Shown one piece after another: positions 58,217-64,000 of a stretch of 64,000 nucleotides of DNA; position 1 is the stretch's first letter, and each line of letters begins with the position of its first letter. The notes beneath the pieces were generated by a model that saw only the letters and a program-made list of their open reading frames with translations, was not told the DNA's origin and searched no databases. Origin of the DNA: Beverwykella pulmonaria (lineage: Eukaryota > Ascomycota > Dothideomycetes > Pleosporales > Melanommataceae); assembly GCA_001599595.1 (NCBI GenBank), contig BCHH01000007.1:2929903-2993902 (forward strand), written 5' to 3'. Position numbers and translations under genes: made by a program.

Positions 58217-59362
58217 GTTCGGAATGGCCAGATTGCAGACGTTGAGCTTCGAGCGTGTAGGGCGCGAATGGGGACAATGGTGTCGTTTCTGGGTGCGGAG
58301 CGGTGCCTCATTCTCTCGACCTGACCTCACTCCTTTCCGTCTTCAACAAGGCGACCACCATTGAGGAGGTGTGGTGTTGGTGGCACGTTCATCCCCCATG
58401 GCAGATCTAGCCGCGGAAATGCCAAGGTTTGGCGACGCTCTGGCCAGAGGGCCGCCATTCATGGCCGATCAGTATCTTTAGAAACGCTAATTCAACGACA
58501 CGAAGGTCGCGCGCGAAACGCAGGGCATTGAGGGTGGCGAGCATAGTCGGCTTCCCGTTAAAGGTCCTCCTATTTCTGTTGTTTCGAGTTTCAGAGCGCC
58601 CTTTTCCCAAATGTGTTTCCTCACTGCGTCTGGTGGCTTGTTCATGCCTGTTCGGCTTCAAGGCACTGATCTCTGCCCGTCCGATTCGCAACCCTTCAAC
58701 ATCACATCTCAGCTTAAAACACCACCGGTCAGCACACAGCTCAAAAGAGGGTGGCATCGTGGCATCCGTCAGCACGTCACGGCCATATCCTCAGTGATTC
58801 GATAAAAGAAGGGGCATGATGATCTATTCCCATCACCGCCCTTAGCCCAGGAACACTGCTATTTTTGCCCGCTCCGGCCGAACGCCTCAACGGCTCCCTA
58901 CATAATACTCCCGTGACCCTGTGCGTCCTTGCAGCCTTCTGGAGCGATTCTCCCAGCTTCTGGAACACGCAACGGAGCAGCAGCACTCCAACCGCCATCG
59001 CCATCGCCATCGTGAGGTACCAAGGCCCTGCAGATAATCACAGGCGAGGGCTAATGTCGGCACCACACAGAACGCCCTAGTACGGATCGAGTCCTTGATA
59101 GTTTTCGACCTCCCAAGCCCCTCCAAGGCTGACCTCGTGCTGGACTCCAGCATTCTCGCTGCAACCAACCATCCGCAACGGGAACCCCAAGGACGTCAGA
59201 GCCAAAAATGGTAGCAACAGAGCTTGAAATAGGAAGTTTTTGCCTAGCTGCTCTTCGCAATTTGCAACTTCTTCCCGCTTATACCTCTCTGAGCTCCACT
59301 ATCAACTTCCTCTGAAACGGGGGCAGCAACAGGACGTTACGCTGGGCCTGCATAGGGGGAGA
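58217..59362. promoter_or_regulatory. Divergent promoter region, ZIP / regulator genes
   Basis: 1.15 kb between head-to-head starts. It has overlapping open frames on both strands without domains. No clear zinc-response element was identified by eye. Confidence 0.45.
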
Positions 59363-61667
59363 ATGATGGAGAGCCAGCGAGAGGCTGCAAAGGGAAAGCA
59401 GAGGAGCACGCCACCAGCCGCACCCGTCCACCAAGATTTCCTTTTTGTCGATGCATCCAAATCAGCAAAGAGCTCTCGCCACGGCCGCCGAAATGCTCGC
59501 TCTTTTGTGATGCAAAAAGCACGAAGGGAACGCCCATGGTCGACAAGTAAAAACGCGGCAAAACAAAGAAGGAGCCCTGAGACCACGAGCCCTGCAGCTA
59601 TTGGTACCCCCAACCTCCCGCCCACGCCGATTACATCAACGCCTAGTCCACCAGGAGCTCCAGTCAGAAAAGAATATTTCTCCGTTATGAGCCCAAACAA
59701 CTATACAGTAGTCAAACAAGAAATATGTTCCGATTGCCAAAGCTTTCTGTGCTACCCGGGACAAAGCTTCTGCCCCGGATGTCTCCAACCTCAGTCTTCG
59801 GCGCCGGTACATGAACTTGATACCAGCCTCTTCGATCCGTTTGGCACTGTTTCGGTGCCCATAGATAGAGGAATGTGGGAGCTTATAGATCATTGTAAGT
59901 TGTCCACCCCTGCGTGGCCAATCCTGGTGCTCGGTTGTCGGGGGTCTCGCGCCTGCGACGTTGGTGGTATCCTGGCAAACCACTTCACGAAATGACCGCG
60001 TTCTCCCCTAGCGAATGCGGTAGTCGTAATCCTCGGAGGCATATATTTCGGTTCAAAGGCAGACGCTAACTTTACTTTACAGTTCTTACCGAAATGGCTC
60101 CTGTCACAATTGCGGTCGACTTCCGGCACAAGTCCAACTTGATGAGGTCCGATTGGTTTGGCACGGCGCTGAGCAACTCAGGATTTATGCACAGCTTGCT
60201 ATGTACCGCCGCGCTGCACCGCTACATTTCCGGCAGAGGGTCCATCGACACAATCTACCACCACATAGGGGAAGCAATACCTGCGATAAATTCTGCAATT
60301 TCCGATCCGCAGTTGAAGATATCAGATGCCAACATCGGCGCCGTGTTCAACTTGTTGGTTGTGGGGGAGAGTCTGCCCTTTTACGAGCAACGACGCCAGG
60401 ATGAGGAGCATCTTAACCAGCGCGAGATGCACTTGAAGGGATTGCTCGATATGGTGAAGAGGCGCGGGGGGCTGAAGGGTCTTAGCTCAAATCGCATACT
60501 CCAAGCCTTTATACTTTGGTGCGTTACCGAAATCTCCGTGGGACGACCCAAACTGGGTTGGCACGTGCTTACTGAGCATCAGGCATACAACGGCACATGC
60601 CATAGCTTCATTTGAGGCCCCATACCTTTCCACCATCGACTACATCAGCACCGCAAACTTCCTTCACCATCCTCCTGGGTACCGGCCGAACATTTCGAAT
60701 CACCTCCTCGACTGTTGCCGGAAGGCACATATAAACGAGTCTCTAACGACCTTAGTTAATTCAGCACTTATCCTAATCGCAGATCTCAACGTCTGGTTTG
60801 GAGATCTAGACAGCCCGCTCGATCCACTCTCCATCCAAAATTTCTCGTGCGCGCTAGAATGTCAACTACTGCAACAGCTCCGCAACAATGAGACGCCCCG
60901 CGAAGACGCCCTCTGCGTGGCTCTCCTGATCTTCACCGTCCGCACCACTGAAGCACTCCAACGACGCTCCGATACGCACTTCCTCCACTTCGTAGCAAGC
61001 AAGCGACTCGAAAAAGCCCTGAGCGCCACTAGCCGCCTCGAATGGGCTTTTTGCCCGGAACTCCTCCTCTGGATCCTCGCCATTGGCGCCATATCCGCCG
61101 AAGGCTCAGCCAAGAGCTCCTGGTTCGTAGACCAAGCCTCACTCGCGTGTTCCGAATTCGGGGTTCAATCTGCGGAAGCGCTGCTCGGGAAACTGCATCT
61201 GTGCGGATGGGTCAGCTTCAAGCTTGACCAAGCTGTCCGCGATCTGTGGGCGCGCATCGTTAATCTCAGGTTAGAGGACCGCAAATTCTACCCAATCAGG
61301 TCATTTGCTTATACTTGATTTTCCGCGCATTAGGCTCGAGCCGTACGCCGATAGTAATACCAAGGATGTGGGGGGTGTGATGGTCGGCCCGCTCCAGAGC
61401 CAGGTCCAAGAGCCGGATTTCGAGGACTGGCAGAATATCGACTGTGTGGCGCTCAGTAACCAGAGTTTTGGGCCCGGGGGAGGTGGTGTTAGTGAGAACG
61501 CCATGTTTGATATGGGTATAGGTTATGTATGTTTGTTTCCGACTTATCTCTCAGATTTCTCTAAAGATCCGCCATGAGGCGAGGTTACACGGTTCTGATA
61601 GTGGATTGCTAACGCTTGCCGCTGTCTATAGGTCCTCCCCCACAACAGCCCATACTACATACGCTGA
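59363..61667 (+). CDS. Fungal-specific transcription factor (Fungal_trans_2-like)
   Basis: Exons 59363-59894, 60083-60518, 60583-61269, 61334-61526 and 61632-61667 give 627 aa. The N-terminus has a basic stretch (FLFVDASKSAKSSRHGRRNA, MQKARRERPW) typical of the group lacking a Zn2Cys6 cluster. The remainder matches the fungal regulatory middle domain (MHSLLCTAALHRYISGR, IGAVFNLLVVGESLPFYEQ, MHLKGLLDMVKRRGGL). It is presumably nuclear; the target genes are unknown. A CxxC...CxxC pair (CSDCQSFLC, CPGC) near residue 150 may bind metal. The last exon is uncertain: another open frame continues to 61851 (PFWERERELLVPFQEHH) and could be an alternative 3' end. Confidence 0.7.
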
Positions 61668-62228
61668 AAGTGGCAAATATCAGTGTGGGGATTTTCGTAA
61701 TCCGTTCTGGGAAAGGGAGCGGGAACTATTAGTTCCGTTTCAGGAGCATCATAACGAAACGAGTTACATACGAGACGTGAGCGCGATGATTGAGGAGCAC
61801 TTGGAGTGGTTTCATCGAAAAGGCAGGATGAAGAAGCAGGCAGTGGCATGACGATGGATGATGAACTTTCTAACGAATTGATGGTAAACGGAGAACTTCT
61901 GAGGGAATTGATGGAGGCCCGATGTACAACTGTCGTTAGAATGTAGTTTAGCATTCTTCTGTGTTTGAAACTGTAGTTACCCCTCTACCATCCATCCATT
62001 GATGTAGAGACTTTTCTAATTTATCCCTCGATCTTACTCAGCGCTTGCGTCTTTTCGTCGACCTCGGCGTTTACAGATGGATTTAGCACCCAACATAGTA
62101 CGAGAGAGCGACAAAGGTTCTTGATGAATCTAGAGAGGTTCTATTCACGTCTTCTAGCGCTCGGTTTATGCTGATGAACTTTCATCATTGGCTTCAGCGT
62201 TCCATACTCCACAGCATACTCATTGCCA
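61668..62228. other. Intergenic, between convergent genes
   Basis: 560 bp. The left part (to 61851) is the alternative open C-terminus of the regulator gene. The rest has no feature seen. Confidence 0.5.
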
Positions 62229-63274
62229 TTATTTCTCCACCTCTTCCAGAACCTCCGTAATCCCCTCTCTATGCAAATTCTCCTCTCCAATCCTCCCCTC
62301 TCTCACCCCCTCTTCCACCCCTTTTTCCTCAATTCCCCTTGCTCTCCTCACAATATCACTAACATGCGCGTCCCCACTCCCTTCCCCTAATCCTGCCAAT
62401 CCACTCTCCAGCAAATACAAATACTCCCTATTCTCCCCGCTCGGGCCGCGAGACTTCAGAATATGCGCTGCTAGGTCCTGCGGGTCCTGTGGGCCAAGGA
62501 ATTGCGGGTTCGTGGGGAGCCCGATGTAGACGAGGCAGTTTATAGGAGAGGAAGGCATAGAGGAGGGGTGGAATGGCGTGAATTGGATACTATAACCGTT
62601 GATCTCGCGGATGTCAAGGTAATTCCTGACTTCTGCTACCTTTTCGGTAGGTATGTGGTAGGCGGCGCCCCAGACGCGCTCTGCTGGTTCATGCTTCATT
62701 TTCTTCAATCTACATCTGATTTGAAACGAGATTAGGGGAGGGGCGGTGGCATACATGGTCCGTCAAGGTATCCCAGTGCACGCGGTCGATGAGCGTGACG
62801 ACGCGACCGGGTGCTTCGGGGGTGCCACGGTGGTCTTCACTGTGCGTATGCGTTATCTTAGTCGTTGTTCATATTTATTGCATGGATGGAGCTGGGACTC
62901 TGTAGGGATTTGACTCACCTCGCCTGCGCATTTACTTAGCTACATTCTCACACAATCAATGTCCTCGAGCATTCATACCTGCCAGAAGCGGCGGACGTAA
63001 CCTTCGATGTAACCTGGGACGCGTTGGTCTGAAGACGAGCTGTATTAGCATGGGAGCTCTTGTGGCGGTTTCGGATGTACGAATTGGATGAATTGGGCAG
63101 ATCGGGGAGTATGTACCGTAGTGTGGAGGCGGTTTCCATATTAGACTCCTGTTTGTGGTTACTCGACATTATTTTGTGTGGTTGAACTTGCAATTTGTCC
63201 TCTTACCCATATCCGAATAACCAGAAGTCACCATTCTTGCCGAAGTCTTCAACTTGCTTCTCGTGGTCGGTCAT
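62229..63274 (-). CDS. ChaC glutathione gamma-glutamylcyclotransferase
   Basis: Exons 63274-63207, 63148-63117, 63028-62979, 62923-62919, 62839-62755 and 62693-62229 give 234 aa with all phases consistent. ChaC motifs are complete: FWLFGYGSLIWKPPP, VPGYIEGYVRRFWQASEDHR, TPEAPGRVVTLI, RVWGAAYHIP, YLDIREINGYSIQFTPF (with the likely catalytic Glu) and SRGPSGENREYLYLLE. It cleaves glutathione in the cytosol to 5-oxoproline and Cys-Gly. The fourth exon is 5 nt. The C-terminal tail is Glu-rich. Confidence 0.93.
62919..62923 (-). other. 5-nt micro-exon of the ChaC gene
   Basis: Five bases (GCGAG) lie between a GCGCAG acceptor and a perfect GTGAGT donor. They supply Ala and two bases of Ser in the conserved FWQASEDHRG. 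Omitting them makes the next exon read a TGA at once. The flanking introns are 55 and 79 nt. Confidence 0.75.
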
Positions 63275-63483
63275 TGTGTCAAACTCTGTGGTGCGTAATA
63301 TGAGAAATATTAGAAGCTTCAAATGAAGACGCCACTGATGAGGGGTAGTGGGTCAGAGCTCATCACGTATTCTCCGATGTCGCAATAGTGATTGAAGTTG
63401 ATGCCAGTCACAGTCGCACATTGAACGATATGAGTGCGCTGGAGACACATTCATAATACACAACATATATGTACAGTTATATC

Positions 63484-64000
63484 TTACGCACGACCTGCCG
63501 CTCTATCCATGAAGAACCCCTTCAGCGGACCCATGGCATCTACAGCCTTCAATCCCAGACTTCTTAAACCAACGATCGGCCCAGAGCCTACACTGTATAA
63601 GCGGTGCAGTTTATCACATACTCCCAGCATCGCGTTGTTTTCGGCATACCGCTCACTGTTGTAGCTCTCCAGTGCCAACACAGACCCAATGTCCTGGCCT
63701 GTCTGCACAGCGTACGATATGGTGCGAACGAGTGCAGCAGCGTCGCCCTGTCCTTGGTTTAGACCCTGACCTGCGAGAGGATGGATCGTGTGCGCAGCGT
63801 CCCCAACGAGGGCGACTCGTTCGCCGGTGTAGACGTCTGCGTGTCGCATCTTGAGGGGGAAGGAGGCGACGCTTCCCTGCTGGACATCTATGACCTTCAT
63901 AGGAATGCTGCGCTCGTTCACTGGAGTATGTTTTTCTCTCCAGGCAATCTCTTCCTCCTGGCCCGAAGGCATTGTGTGCAGGTATTCTAGATCTGTCGCT
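63484..64000 (-). CDS. COQ6: COQ6 ubiquinone monooxygenase, 3' part
   Basis: Partial: the frame is open to the right window edge, and the stop is at 63484-63486. The visible ~171 residues include the flavin-binding end of the fold, GERVALVGDAAHTIHPLAG and QGLNQGQGD, plus EYLHTMPSGQEEEIAWRE, matching fungal Coq6. Coq6 is a flavin-dependent mitochondrial enzyme that hydroxylates the quinone ring during coenzyme Q synthesis. The N-terminus, with the FAD-binding GxGxxG and mitochondrial presequence, lies outside the window. Confidence 0.9.
   Translation of the reverse strand, partial: ATDLEYLHTMPSGQEEEIAWREKHTPVNERSIPMKVIDVQQGSVASFPLKMRHADVYTGERVALVGDAAHTIHPLAGQGLNQGQGDAAALVRTISYAVQTGQDIGSVLALESYNSERYAENNAMLGVCDKLHRLYSVGSGPIVGLRSLGLKAVDAMGPLKGFFMDRAAGRA

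Overview
The window is nuclear DNA of a filamentous ascomycete (Pezizomycotina; Dothideomycetes or Leotiomycetes-like is a guess). The evidence is many short GT-AG introns of 44-160 nt with CTAAC/CTGAC-like branch sites, and typical mould gene families: HET domain, NACHT NTPase, LEA/DUF3659, an UstP-like S41 peptidase, and a fungal-specific transcription factor. Three N bases at the left end point to a draft assembly. No tRNA, rRNA or CRISPR was seen. All exon models were built by hand from splice signals, reading frame and recalled family motifs. No database search was run.

Left end (1-2.4 kb): AT-rich, with an 82-bp-period repeat at the very edge and a 9-exon minus-strand gene of unknown function. 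Several of its introns carry the same 9-bp motif. 2.4-15.9 kb: an IQ-motif protein with a 13-nt micro-exon, a small secreted Cys peptide with an interrupted frame, a giant LEA-like protein (about 14 DUF3659 units), an 80-residue Gly/Ser/Asn/Tyr-rich protein in three exons, and an LTR-like retroelement remnant with an internal 67-bp triplication.

15.9-24 kb, accessory block: a HET-domain gene and a NACHT-type NTPase gene converge 187 bp apart. The NTPase diverges from a secreted S41 peptidase. This resembles a fungal allorecognition/immunity neighbourhood. 24.6-36 kb, core block: GPALPP/DUF3752 protein, VPS8 (CORVET), FAN1 nuclease and an MFS carrier. 36-43 kb: gene-poor and repeat-flecked, holding a small DUF1330-like gene and an intronless CocE/NonD hydrolase that is a horizontal-transfer candidate.

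43-64 kb, core block: TAF2 (TFIID), a CAF120/SKG3-like PH protein, a membrane-anchored prolyl-4-hydroxylase-like 2OG oxygenase, a ZIP metal transporter with a probable GC-AG intron, a Fungal_trans_2-like regulator, ChaC gamma-glutamylcyclotransferase with a 5-nt micro-exon, and the 3' part of COQ6, which runs off the right edge.

The genes are mostly independent housekeeping units. The only functional neighbourhood suggested is HET/NACHT/S41. The most unusual signals are the intron-confined repeat at the left end, the 5-nt and 13-nt micro-exons, and the in-frame intron that splits the NACHT Walker A motif.
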